Assembly (NCBI GenBank): GCA_034509735.1
Contig: JACGWO010000003.1
Coordinates: 1,860,001 to 1,924,000 of the forward strand
DNA length: 64,000 nucleotides
Direction of reading: 5' to 3'
Source: Sesamum alatum
Taxonomy: Eukaryota; Streptophyta; Magnoliopsida; Lamiales; Pedaliaceae
Part shown: positions 44,160 to 55,164 of the stretch, piece after piece
How the letters are laid out: every line of letters begins with the position of its first letter
How positions within the stretch are numbered: position 1 is the first letter of the stretch
Notes under the pieces: generated by a model
Databases searched by the model: none
What the model saw: only the letters and a program-made list of their open reading frames with translations
What the model was told of the DNA's origin: nothing
Program-made: the position numbers and the translations under genes

Positions 44160-46386
44160 TGAAGGACAAGCGGATCCGCCCGGGAGCGCGAGTGGAAGCG
44201 AGAAAAGCGAGAAATTGCGTAAATTTAAATCAAATTCAAAATACGCGATTTCCTAGGGGTGTACCCTTGGGTGCTCAACCGGGCGTTCGATGCAGGATGT
44301 GTAAATATTAAAACATATATTTAAACACATAGGGCATAGATATATAAATGGAATCAATCAAAGCGTAATAAACCGTTACCTTTGATTGTTTAGCGTATGC
44401 TCCCGGCTACTAGCGTTGTTCCTTCTCCGGAATGCTCACGAAATCCAAACGTATGGATTCTCCAAAGGTGATCCACACCACACCGGAAGAAACACACGTT
44501 CTTCTTGCTAGAAAAGAACGGGTTTAGGAAGGAATCGGTTTAAGAGAAGAACACTATGAATTAGTGTTCTCTTAAACTTACTTTGTTCTTCTTCTTGATT
44601 CAAAATCAAGTGAAGAACACAAGTGTAAGAGAGGGAGGGAGCACGAAAATTGAGAGAGAGGAGAGGATTTTTGTCTTCTCTTTTTCCTAGAAAAAAATGA
44701 ATAATGAATCACTTATGCTAGGTGTTGTATATTCTAATATATATACATAATTATTGTGATTATTGGAATGTGTCTAGGTTCATCCAAGGATGTCTAGATT
44801 CATTCCAATCAATCACCATCAATTCTTCAATCAATCCTACCAAAATTTGTGGTATGATCAAATCATACCAAAAGGGAAGAGCTTGATTGGAGTTGATTTG
44901 TCTCTTTCCAAAAGAGACAAGTCAACATACCACCTAGCATGAAACATGGCTGATTTTTGCTTCCTCCAAGGGAGCATGTCGGCCATGTTTGATTAAGGAA
45001 AGAAGTCCAACTTCTTCCCATTCCAAATTAGGAATTATTTCTCCTCTCGGGTATAATTTAACGGACCGGGTTTTATCGTAATCCAATTGCGACGAACCCA
45101 ATATTAAATCCAATTTAATGTCCACTTAAATTATTCTCGTTGATCTTTTAATCTAATTAAAAGATCCAACGTCTCATCATCTCAACTTTCCATATTTAAT
45201 CGAAAATCCAATTTACCGATTAAATGAATGCCCGATACAATATCGGCCCGTCCATCCAATGGACTTTCCCTCAAGTAATCCAATTACTTATTTTATCCTT
45301 CGAGATTGACTCCAAGTCGATCTCTCAACCTCCTCGGTGATTTGTGTGTGACCTTTTAGGTTCACCCTCAGCTAGACTTGGGCCCGTGTCCGACAAGGGC
45401 CCGTTACCATGGGTGGCCGTCTAGCAACGGTCCATGGCACTAGAGACTAGGTGAATTGGCGTGAAAATTTAGGCGCCGATTCCGTACGTGTACGATCCTT
45501 CCCTCTACCGTCTCCCGGCCTTAGTCTAGGGTATGGAATTAGGCGTCGGTTCCCATCCTTGACTAGGCATCTATGCTTAATACTCGAGACCACGTATGCT
45601 TCATTGTGTCGACACAGGAAACCATTCCCTGTTCGACCAACCACTGTGGCCACAGCTTCAAACAGCATGAACGTGTCTCCGAGTGCATAGGAGATACCTC
45701 TGTCACATACTGACAGGGGACGGATCCTCTTCTTGGAATCCACCGTCCTCGCTACACATTCCGACTGCACTGGACAAGGCTTATAATGATCATCTTACAG
45801 AATGATCACCTCTCGCCAGATCCAAGATACAGCCGTCCTGTGCACGTGACTGCCATGATTCCTCAAGTCTGAGGATTACTCCCGTACTATCGGAACCGGG
45901 GAATCCAATCATACCGACCAAGCCTCCAAGGCTTCCATATGATGATCCCCGCGAGTCAGTCCAGTCGGCTCAACCCCAGTCGACCAACCCATCAAGATCG
46001 TGTAGGCGTCCCACGCCTGTCGCCGATGAAACACGGCACTCATCCAATGAACACGACTCTTGACGCAAGTCCCAATAGGACTCTCGATGCCTTGTCTCGA
46101 GGTCCTTGACTTGGAACGTTTCAGACCCAATTCTTAATCAGTTGGTTTCATGACCACCATCCAATGCGTGGCCCAACTGCATGAGTTGTTATCCATGGTC
46201 TGTGGGCTTTGTTGCGATATAAGTTAAACACCGGTTTAACAAATGTAAGATGAGCGCAACAAAGAAGGTACCATTGGTGACGAACACTCATCTTATTCAT
46301 CACATAATAATATTACATTCACATCAAGTTGTCGGATAGGTTACAAATTGCCAAACCTATTGGCTTTCTGGTCACCTACTCCAACA
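44160..46386 (-). mobile_element. E9 5' LTR, type B
   Basis: 2,227 bp, the same length as the 3' LTR, with roughly 20-25 differences by eye. The right flank is ATTTA (46387-46391), the second copy of the duplication. Confidence 0.95.
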
Positions 46387-46717
46387 ATTTAAACACATAG
46401 GGCATAGATATACAAATGAAATCAATCAAAGCGTAATAAACCGTTACCTTTGATTGTTTAGCGTATGCTCCCGGCTACTAGAGTTGTTCCTTTTCCGGAA
46501 TGCTCACGAAATCCAAACGTATGGATTCTCCAAAGGTGATCCACACCACACCGGAAGAAATACACGTTCTTCTTGCTAGAAAAGAACGGGTTTAGGAAGG
46601 AATCGATTTAAGAGAAGAACACTATGGATTAGTGTTCTCTTAAACTTACTTTGTTCTTCTTCTTGATTCAAAATCAAGTGAAGAACACAAGTGTAAGAGA
46701 GGGAGGGAGCACGAAAT
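46387..46717 (-). mobile_element. E8: type B LTR, right fragment
   Basis: Continues the LTR interrupted at 36460 (first five bases are the E9 duplication) through the CTTTGATTG and CACACCACACCGG regions. It ends at 46717, where the type A LTR of E10 begins. The rest of this LTR is not seen in the window. Confidence 0.88.
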
Positions 46718-48684
46718 TGTTAGAATAGGTGACCATGTAAGCCAATTTTGGCAGGAATATGTAACCTATGTCTAGACAATTCTTTGGTATTTGATAAAAT
46801 ATTTATGAATAAAGAAGTGAAAATTCATATGGCAATACTTTGTTTACGTTCACTTATCTGCATTTACATTTCTGTTCACTACGCAAACAAAGCCCACGGA
46901 CTGAGTAACGTTTTCGGGGACTGGGACTACGCTTGGAGGTAGGTCCATGAAATCAGTCTCACCGAATCAGTCCGGAAATCTCCAAGTCAAGGAATCCCGA
47001 AAATGGGTACCGGGATTCCCTTTGAGACTTGCACTAAGCATCTGCTGTCGTATTTCATCGACGGGTGACGAAGGTCGTCTAAGCAGTGTTAGTGGGTCAG
47101 CGTGCTAGGAAGCAGCTGGCTGAGGTGACTCGCGGGAACCGTCTTACGGAGGGCCTTGAGTAATGATCAGCAAGGTATGATGTGTATTCCCGGTTCCAAC
47201 GGTACAGGCCAAGTCCTTTGACTTGAGGAACTGCTGAGTTTACCTGTACATCTGGTCTGTATCTTAGATATGGTGAGAGATTGCCAAAATACTCTTGAGT
47301 AGTCATAAGCCATGTCTAGTGCAGCTCAGGTGTACAAAGTGACAGTAGTTTCCAAGAAAGGATCTGTCTCCTGTCAAGAGGTATTGACAGTTGAGTCTCA
47401 AGTATATTCTGTGTCTTGTCCCTGAAATCTGTGGCCACAGTAACTGAACAGAAGAGAAAGGTTTCCCTTGCGGCGTTTAGTAAGGACAAACCGACACTTA
47501 GGTCCAAAATGGGTACCTGCTTTTTCCGTGCCCTAAACTCTAAGTAATGAGACCGAAGACAGAAGGACAAGTGTACTGTTAGAACCTAAATGTTCATCCA
47601 CAATTATTTCACCTAGTCTCTAGTGCCATGGACCGTTGCTAGATGGCCACCCATGGTAACGGGCGGATTCTAGGAATCCGGCCAAGTCTAGCTGAATGGT
47701 GAACCTAAAGAGTCACACACTATCCACACACACTTAGTATTTAATTTGGGATTAAATATTGGAGTAAAGGAATGATTAAATTAGATTTAATCGGGTCCTA
47801 TATTTTCTTGGAGAAATTAATTCCTTCTATTTGATAAAGGGAATTAAATTAATAAATAGAATTTATTAAAGGATTGATTTAATGGGCTTAGAATAAATAT
47901 TAATATTTATTTATTATATTATATTTATTCTTTTAGCCTTTTGGAATATTTAACGGGATTTAAATATTTCATTAAATTAAAATCAACGGTTGAGATGGAA
48001 AGGGGAGATGGAAGGCTAGGATTTGTTTGAATAGGTCAAACACTAGTTTGACTAGGACTTTGACTAGGTCAAAATCCTAGTCAAATTAGAGTTCTTAGAG
48101 TAGGAGTTTAAAGAGGATTAAACTCCTCCTCTATAAATACCTCTAGCTTCCAACCTTTTGAAGGATGATGATTCTTGAAATCACACACACAACACACACT
48201 CATCTCTCCCCTCCTCACCTCTCGTCCGCCCCCTCTCTCTCTACAAGAAAATTACTTCTTGTTCTTTTGTTCTTGGAACATTAGAACTAAGGAAGATTAG
48301 TCCCGTTAATTCATAACGTGTGATTAATCTATCCTCTCCAAAAATACTTGTTCGTTGCTAGCACGACGTGCAAGATACGTGGGTAGATCGTGTGTCACGA
48401 TTTGGAGGGTCTCAAGAACGAGATCTCGGTGCAAAACGGGGAACAACGCGAGTAGCCGTTGAAGACGAAAACGACAACGGGTAGGTCTCGTTTTATTTTT
48501 TTTCGTCCCTCTTTAATTTTCAACTCTATGGCCTCCATGATTTCTTTACATGTTATATGATCATGAGATACACCGAATGCCCGGGAACCTCAAGGGCACA
48601 CCCCTTGAGCGTGTTCTTTTAAATTTAAAGCATGCTTTAATTTTTGTATGTTTATTTTTTATCGCGCTCCACCGATTTCTTTTA
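46718..48684 (+). mobile_element. E10 5' LTR, type A
   Basis: 1,967 bp, TGTTAGAATAGGTGACC to CTTTTA (final CA changed to TA), followed by a primer-binding site. A deletion of about 30 bp near the end removes the usual CCGCATTC...CCCGGGACGA stretch (junction at about 48668). The left flank is GAAAT in the type B LTR E8. Confidence 0.93.
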
Positions 48685-48685
48685 G

Positions 48686-48698
48686 TGGTATCAGAGCC
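48686..48698 (+). other. E10 primer-binding site
   Basis: TGGTATCAGAGCC just after the LTR. Confidence 0.9.
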
Positions 48699-48894
48699 CG
48701 GTTCGGTGTGTAGGCCTAGGCTTAATGTGCGTTCTAAGAATGAGACATGATATTGGCATGTTTTATATTAAATCTTGATTTTTTCTTGATTTTAAGCATG
48801 TCGGTTTTATTGCTTTTAAATCGTGTGAATCTCTGAATGTTGGTATTTTTTCTGTTTTTTCTTGGGAAACGGGGTGAAAAATTGAACGGAAAAC

Positions 48895-49378
48895 GAGAAA
48901 CGACGCAGCCGGGAGGGCTGGCCTCGCGCAGCCGCATGCTGCCGGCAGGGCAGACGCGCGCAGGCAAGGGAGGCCTGCGCGCGCCTGCCCAACCGGTCGC
49001 GCAGGGGCAGCGCGCAGCCAGGGAGGCTGCGCGCAGGGCAGCGCCTCCAGGCGCGCGCACACGCAGACAAGGGTGTCTGCGCGCGCGCGCTCGCACAAGG
49101 CTGCGCGCCTGCGAGTCCCGCGCGCCCCGCAGGCGTGCCCAGTGCCCGTCTGCGCGCGCACTGTGCACGGCACGGTCGGCAGCCAGCAGGCCAGCGCGCG
49201 CGCAAGGCAAGGGAGCCTGCTGCGCGACGGCCTGCCGGAATGCCAGGCCGCGCAGCGCGCTGCCGGCCAGGCAGTGCCTGCGCGCGCGCAGGGGCGGCAG
49301 GCTGAGCCTGTTGCCCTGTGCGTGTGCCGGCGGGCCGCTGCGGCGGCGGCGGCGGCGGCTGCTGCTGCTAGGGTTTCA
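48895..49378. repeat. CpG-rich hypervariable block in E10 leader
   Basis: The longest block with few interruptions, dense in GCGCGC. It contains a (CGG)n run at about 49338-49357 followed by (CTG)n. Frames up to 194 codons here have no recognisable product. Confidence 0.85.
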
Positions 49379-50423
49379 AAACCCTAGCAGTGTTTTTTTT
49401 TCCCTTTATTTTTTTAATTAGTTTTAGTTTTAATTTTGAATTAATTCTAAAAAAAATCATTTTTTGGTTCAATTATTCCTATTTTTCTAAAGACATTATT
49501 TTAGGAGTAAAATAAATTGGATTTGGAATCCCGGGGTTATTTTACTTCAAATAATGAGGAAAGGTTTTCCTAAAACGAGAAAATATTATTACCAATATTT
49601 GTGTTTTATTTTTCACACGTTGTGCACATATTCATTTATTATTTTGGATATTCATGATTGGATATCATGTGTTGTTGGTATATTGTGATTATATGATTGG
49701 ATCATGTGATTATGTGTGTTGGATGGAAATGGATGATCACGAGCCCTAGACCGGATGTATGGTTTATTTTCTGTTGGGCCTGTGTGCCTCTTTTACTACT
49801 TTCTCCTTCTCTCTTTCTAGTTGCCTTGGAATAATAAGGCATTCTACCTCCCTCCTTATGTACTCCCCCCGGATTTTCGCTGGGGTTTCTATTTTTTTAA
49901 TATGTAATGAGAGTAGACTAGGAGTGAGGTTTCTATTTTTATAATTGGTGGAGAAGAAGGAAGGACCACATGGAGAGCCCAGACGGGAGGTCCCTTGGAG
50001 TTTTCCATGAAGTGAAGAAAGAGAAAAAGAGACCAAGGCCCATCAGCATGATGATTGGGTTGCTATTAATGTAATAGTATAGGACCAACCCTAGATTGAC
50101 CATAGATCCACTGCGGGCTCAGTGGGTCGCATAGGATTCGGGCTCGTGATCATCTAACAGGGGCGTGCTAGGCTTTAATTTTGCATGTGGTTATGATGAT
50201 GGATGAATGGATTGTTTATTTATCATATAACTGCTATGGATGGTTTATTTACGCATTTTGGATGTATGTGTAGATATTTATTTATTTGAGATCTCGGTCA
50301 TTTAATACTCTCACATTGGTTGGACCAATGTCAAAATATTAGACCCTAGACAAAGTGGACATAAACTCTAGGAGTTTGTCCATGCCTTCCAATCCATGGC
50401 ATAGTGAGGAAGCTGCTTTGGGT

Positions 50424-50540
50424 CAATAGCGTGGTCTCACGAGTCGTGGCACGTTATTGTACTTAAAAGGAAGCTGCACTATGTCATTAACGAAAAAACG
50501 GGCTACTGCTACCTGTCTCACGAGTCGTGGGGGTACCAGT
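50424..50540 (+). other. Twin stem-loops of E10 leader
   Basis: First: CAATAGCGTG (50424-50433), loop with TCTCACGAGTCGTGG (50435-50449), CACGTTATTG (50450-50459); ten pairs with one G-U. Second: ACTGCTACC (50505-50513), loop motif (50516-50530), GGTACCAGT (50532-50540); 8 of 9 paired. Confidence 0.65.
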
Positions 50541-50792
50541 GGGTCCGTGGCTCGGTCGATTGGGTTGGGTCTAACGCCCAATTAACATGATTCGCTTGGA
50601 GTCCTCGGGATCATGTGAAAGGGTGAGGCAATAATCTTGGGAATCTCGTGGAACGAGAATGGTATGGAATACCTCCCACAGGATCTTTTCCATGCGAATC
50701 GTAAAAGCGGGGTATGGGAAAAATCGCTGTGGATCCCAAGCCCACTTGAAAAGGATTTCCCGAAAATCACGTTTGAGAGTACCGTGTTTTCG

Positions 50793-50800
50793 TATAAATA
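50793..50800 (+). promoter_or_regulatory. TATAAATA box upstream of E10 gag
   Basis: 108 bp between the box and the gag ATG. The preceding 220 bp are conserved among elements of all types. Confidence 0.5.
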
Positions 50801-50907
50801 GTGGGAGGATTAAATGACTAAAGTCCATGCATTTAATTATTTTATCAAAACCACCGTCTTTTATTTTCTGCTGATCGTGCGCTGTTTTCTAAAATGTAGA
50901 TTTTAAA

Positions 50908-51996
50908 ATGTCTAAGAACCCACTTTCCACCATTCTTGAGACAAACAAATTTAATGGAACAAACTACAACGACTGGTTGCGCAATCTCAGGATAGTCCTA
51001 GATTACGAGAACTAAGGCTACGTCATGGACGAGCCTCTCCCTAGGACCTTACTGGAAGGATCCACGCCAGAAGAACGTGAGACATTCGAGACTTGGCATA
51101 AGGATAACCGGAAGGTCCGTAGCATCATACTTGCTTCGATGACCAATGAGATTCAAAAGCAATATGAAAGGCTAGACGATGTCCCTTCCATTATGGCTCG
51201 CCTTAAGGATTGCTATGCAGTCCCGGACCGGCATACTAGGTATGTCACGACCAAGGCATTCTTTGGAACGAAAATGACAGAAGGATCCTCTGTACAAGAG
51301 CACGGGGTTAAAATGCTTACCCTGGTGGAAAAGCTCGAGGACCTAAAGGCAGGTCTCGATAATGAAATATACATAGATGTGATCCTTCAGTCACTCCCAC
51401 CCTCCTTTGACCAATTTATCCTCAACTACAACATGAACGCACTTGAGAAGGGCATTCATGAGTTGATCAATATGTTGGTGCAATACGAGCCAACGACTAA
51501 GAGGTCCACGCCTTCGGTATTGTTTGGAGGTGTTTCGACTTCTAATACGAAAGGCAAAGGTGCCGGATGTTGGAAGAAGAAGAAGGGGAAGGGAAAGGCC
51601 GTCAAAGCAGCTACGAACACTAAGAGTGTTCCCATTGCCAAAGAGGGGAAAGTCAAAGGAAAGGGAAAGGTTGTCTCCAAGCAACAGTCGAAGGCATATG
51701 ACATATGTATCAACTGCCGTGAGAAAGGGCATTGGAAGAGAGAGTGCCCCAAACTCTTCTCGAACCAAGGTATATATGTGATTGAGGTTAATATGGTCAC
51801 TAGTTCTGCCTCTTGGGTATTAGATACCGGTTGTGGAGCTCAAATTTGCAATGACTTGCAGGTGTTGAAAAGAAGCAGAAAACTGGGTAGCGGGGACATG
51901 ATCCTGAACCTTGGGAATGGCAAGGCCATCTCGGCTGAAGCAGTAGGATCCGCAACTCTAGTGATTAGTGATAGTATTAGCATAGATTTAGAGTAA
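50908..51996 (+). pseudogene. E10 gag, zinc knuckle and protease with two stops
   Basis: Starts at ATG 50908 (MSKNPLSTILETNKF). Codon 36 is TAA (51013-51015) where the other copies have Gln in YENQGY. The remaining 323-codon stretch from 51025 is open: ETWHKDNRKVRSIILASM, ARLKDCYAVPDRHTRY, AFFGTKMTEGSSV, HELINMLVQYE, a CX2CX4HX4C knuckle (CINCREKGHWKREC) and the protease site DTGCGAQIC. It ends at TAA 51994-51996 after ISIDLE, the same codon that is a stop in E4. Confidence 0.92.
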
Positions 51997-52800
51997 GTTT
52001 ATTTTTGTACCCAGTATGATTAAAAACATCATTTCCATTCTATTGTTGGACAATAATGGTTATGAGTTTAGAATCAATAAAAATTGCTTTTATTTGATGA
52101 GGTGTGGAATTGCTCATCTACTTGGTACATTGCATAACGGACTCTATATCTTGCAACAAACGAATTTCGTCCTCAATGCACAACACAAACGAAAATTAGA
52201 TAATAACGGGAACGCACGTCTGTGGCACGCTAGGCTAGGTCACATATCCCAAGATAGGATGAAAAGGTTGGTAGACTCAAAGAACCTAGAGGTTGGGGAC
52301 TTGAGCGATCTACCAACTTGTGAGTCCTGTCTAAGAGGGAAAATGACCAAGAAGCCCTTTGTAGGACAAAGCAGGCTTGCCACAGGTCTCTTGGACTTGG
52401 TCCATACAGACGTATGTGGACCACTAAGGACGCAGGCCCGAGGTGGGTTCTCCTACTTCATAACCTTCACCGATGATCATTTGCGGTATGGTTATGTTTA
52501 CCTGATGAGGTACAAATCTGAAGCTCTTGAGAGGTTTAAAGAATTCATACTTGAAGTGGAGAACCAAACCAACTGCAAAATTAAAATCCTTCGGTCGGAC
52601 CGAGGCGGTGAATACCTTAGTACGGAGTTCCTAGATTATCTAAAAGAATATGGTATAATATCAGAATGGACACCTCCAGGAACACCACAGTTAAATGGTG
52701 TCTCTGAAAGGAGGAATCGAACCCTATTGGACATGGTTCGATCCATGATGAGTTTACCAAATTGCCCTTATCGTTTTGGGGCTATGCACTAGAAACGGCG
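51997..52800 (+). pseudogene. E10 integrase
   Basis: Open from 52016 (MIKNIISILLLDNNGYEF) through WHARLGHISQDRMKRL, CESCLRGKM, LVHTDVCGPL, FTDDHLRYGYVYL, RSDRGGEYLS and TPPGTPQLNGVSERRNR, with all three acidic catalytic residues in place. An extra T just after the premature stop (TTTATTTTTGTACC) offsets it from the protease. A one-base loss at about 52755 (ATGAGTTTACC) shifts the frame at MMSF. Confidence 0.92.
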
Positions 52801-53886
52801 GCCAAATTATTGAATTTAGCGCCTACTAGTGCATTGACCCAAACGCCATATGAGATATGGCACGGCAAGCCTGCATCCTACAACTACTTGAAAGTGTGGG
52901 GTAGTCCCGCATACGTCAAGAGGTTAGTGGGAGATAAGTTAGAATCTAGGTCTAGCTTATGCAGGTTCGTTGGATACCCTAAAGAAACTGCGGGTTATTA
53001 CTTTTATGACCCCTTGGAACAAAAGGTGTTTGTTTCAAGAAATGCAGTATTCTTGGAGCAAGACTTCCCGGAGGATATCCAACCTGATGAGCTAATCCTT
53101 GAGGAGTCAAGTGATGGAATCCAGCCATCAGAGGAGGCCGCGGAACCCTCACTTAGGGGATTCAGGATTAACAGCCAAAGGGCTGACCAACCTCGAGAAG
53201 TCCAACATGCTAGGCATGAAGGACAGCCTCAGGAACAGCCAGTCCCGGTTCCTGAACCGCCGGCTCCGATACAGTCAGCGCCCACAGTCACCACTGACGT
53301 TCCCGTTCTCCGTAGGTCCACTAGAGAGTCCAGACCTCCAGTGAGATATGGCTTTCTAGGTGCGACCGATCTTTTGGATAACGATCCTAAGACTTACGGA
53401 GAAGCGATGTCTGACATCGACTCCGGGAAATGGCTTGAGGCCATGAAAACCGAAATGGACTCCATGAGCGAGAACCAAGTCTGGAGTCTTGTAGATCCAT
53501 CGAAAGATGTTAAGCCAGTCGGCTGTAAGTGGGTCTACAAGCGAAAACTTGGCGTTGATGGAGAAGTCACAACCTTTAAGGCTAGGCTTGTAGCTAAGGG
53601 ATACACTCAACGACCCGGGGTCGATTTTAAGGATACCTACTCGCCAGTAGCCATGGCTAAATCCATTCGGATTCTGCTCGCCATAGCAGCATGGTATGAC
53701 TATGAGATATGGCAGATGGACGTGAAAACGGCCTTCCTCAACGGTTTCGTTGAAGAAGAGATCTATATGGATCAGCCGCAGGGTTTCACGGTCACGGAGA
53801 AGAGCAGAAAGTCTGTCGTCTTCAGAAGTCCATCTATGGCCTCAAACAAGCCTCCCGAAGTTGGAACATTCGCTTTGATGAAGTAA
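52762..53886 (+). pseudogene. E10 integrase C-terminus, linker and reverse transcriptase N-terminus
   Basis: A 374-codon open stretch: LPLSFWGYALETAAKLLN, TPYEIWHGKPASYNYLKVWG, FVSRNAVFLEQ, an acidic then proline-rich linker (EPPAPIQSAPTV), and reverse transcriptase from KWLEAMKTEMDSM through GCKWVYKRKLG, KARLVAKGYTQRPGVDF and WQMDVKTAFLNGFVEEEIYM. It loses frame at about 53800 after QGFTV, so the normal KSIYGLKQASRSW is read out of frame. Confidence 0.92.
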
Positions 53887-54407
53887 TACGGGGTTATGAC
53901 TTCATCAAAAACGAATCCGACCCTTGTGTATACTAGAAGGTTAGTGGGAGCTCAATAGTGTTCCTAGTGCTTTATGTGGATGACATTCTGCTCATTGGTA
54001 ATGAACGTTAGAATGTTAGGAAACACAAAAGCATGGTTGTCAACCCAGTTTTCCATGAAGGACTTGGATGAAGCCTCCTACATCCTAGGCATCCAGATTG
54101 TCAGGGACAGATCTAAAAGGATGTTAGGACTCACCCAAAACTCATATATGGAGAAAGTCCTAAAGAGATATCGAATGGACAACTCCAAACGAGGATTCCT
54201 TCCAATGAGGCATGGGATCAAGTTATCCAAGAAACAGTCCCCACAGACTGATGAGGAACTTGAAAGGATGAAGGACATCCCCTATGCCTCCGTCGTAGGT
54301 AGCATACAATATGCGGTCCACTGCACTAGGCCTGACATTGCGTACGCTTTGAGCGTAACAAGCAGATATTAGTCCTGCGCAGGAGAGGCACATTGAAATG
54401 CTGTTAA
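53887..54407 (+). pseudogene. E10 reverse transcriptase palm, truncated by E11
   Basis: LYVDDILLIGN is readable at about 53965-54003, but a one-base insertion moves the frame. From 53974-54372 the C-terminal thumb side is open (MLGNTKAWLSTQFSMKDL, EASYILGIQ, HGIKLSKKQSPQTDEEL, QYAVHCTRPDIAYALSV). The sequence goes on for 35 bp (GGAGAGGCACATTG) and is cut by E11 at 54408. RNase H and the 3' LTR of E10 are not in the window. Confidence 0.9.
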
Positions 54408-54528
54408 TGAAAGATTATGTGGATCGGCCCGGGAGATTAACGCGAATAGCGGAAGCGCGAAATAGTGCGTAATAAAAATTACAAAGCATAATTGAATGGA
54501 ATTTAAATCATGCATAACGTACATAAAC

Positions 54529-54553
54529 GAATCAAGGGGTGTGCCCTTGATTC
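54529..54553 (-). other. U5 hairpin of E11 LTR
   Basis: GAATCAAGGG, loop GTGTG, CCCTTGATTC: a perfect 10-bp stem, different in its outer pairs from the other types. Confidence 0.75.
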
Positions 54554-55164
54554 TCCCGGGCGTTCGGTGTATCTCATGTTCAAGAAAACACAACATGGAG
54601 GCCATAGAATTGAAACCGGAAAAATGAACTTAAAGACTCTACCCGGTTGTAGTTTTGTCTTCGTTTCGGCTACACGCATTGTTCCCCGTTTTGCACCAAG
54701 ATCTCAAATAAGAGACCCTCTAAATCATCTCACTCGCTCCACCGGAAAGCAAACAACCCTTGTGCTAGCAAGAAATTATTTGGGGAGAAGAGACATCGAT
54801 ACACGCTATGAATTAACACAATCAATATCTCTTATGTTCTTAACTTGAATAAATCAAGAAGAACAAAGTAATATTCTTGGAGAGAAGAAAGAGGGGTGGA
54901 CGAATTTGAGAGGGAATTTGAGAGATGAGAGCTGTAGAGATTACTAGGTGTGAGTGTGTGTTTTTTAAGTATTTATAGAAGATGGAATTCCTATTCCTTC
55001 TCAAACTCTTCCAAAGAGACACACTTTGACTAGGATTTTGACCTAGTCAAATCCTAGTCAAATTAGGCTTTGATTAAGTCAAATTAATCATGGCCCTTCA
55101 TCTCATCATTCTCTAGATCAAATCTTGTCCATCCATTTTGATGGGCTTTATGGAATGGGCCTAT

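Larger units (their letters stand above)
36461..46386 (-). mobile_element. E9: complete type B copia element
   Basis: 9,926 bp on the minus strand: 5' LTR 44160-46386, PBS 44145-44157, leader to 42262, gag-pol 42261-38712, polypurine tract, and 3' LTR 36461-38687. Both LTRs are 2,227 bp and differ at only about 1% of positions by eye. The duplication ATTTA is perfect, and E9 sits inside a type B LTR (E8). This is one of the youngest insertions here. The coding region still has two frameshifts, an RNase H frameshift shared with E5 and a deletion in reverse transcriptase, so it could not have moved with its own Pol in its present form. Confidence 0.95.
48699..50907 (+). other. E10 leader, most complete plus-strand example
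   Basis: Leader of 2.2 kb between LTR and gag. In order: a short AT-rich part, the CpG-rich block (48895-49378) ending in a (CGG)n and (CTG)n run, an AT-rich stretch, a conserved part with CCACTGCGGGCTCAGTGG and GGGGCGTGCTAGG (about 50090-50180), the twin stem-loops (50424-50540), a conserved block (50571-50790), TATAAATA (50793-50800) and gag at 50908. Confidence 0.85.

Noticed and set aside
48837..49421. Frame of 194 codons in the E10 leader.
   Set aside because: Arises in the CpG-rich block. The low-complexity Arg/Ala-rich product is not shared by the other leaders.
50435..50530. Twin repeats as a CRISPR-like array.
   Set aside because: Only two units per leader, a plant retrotransposon context, and arms that pair. 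No cas-like genes.
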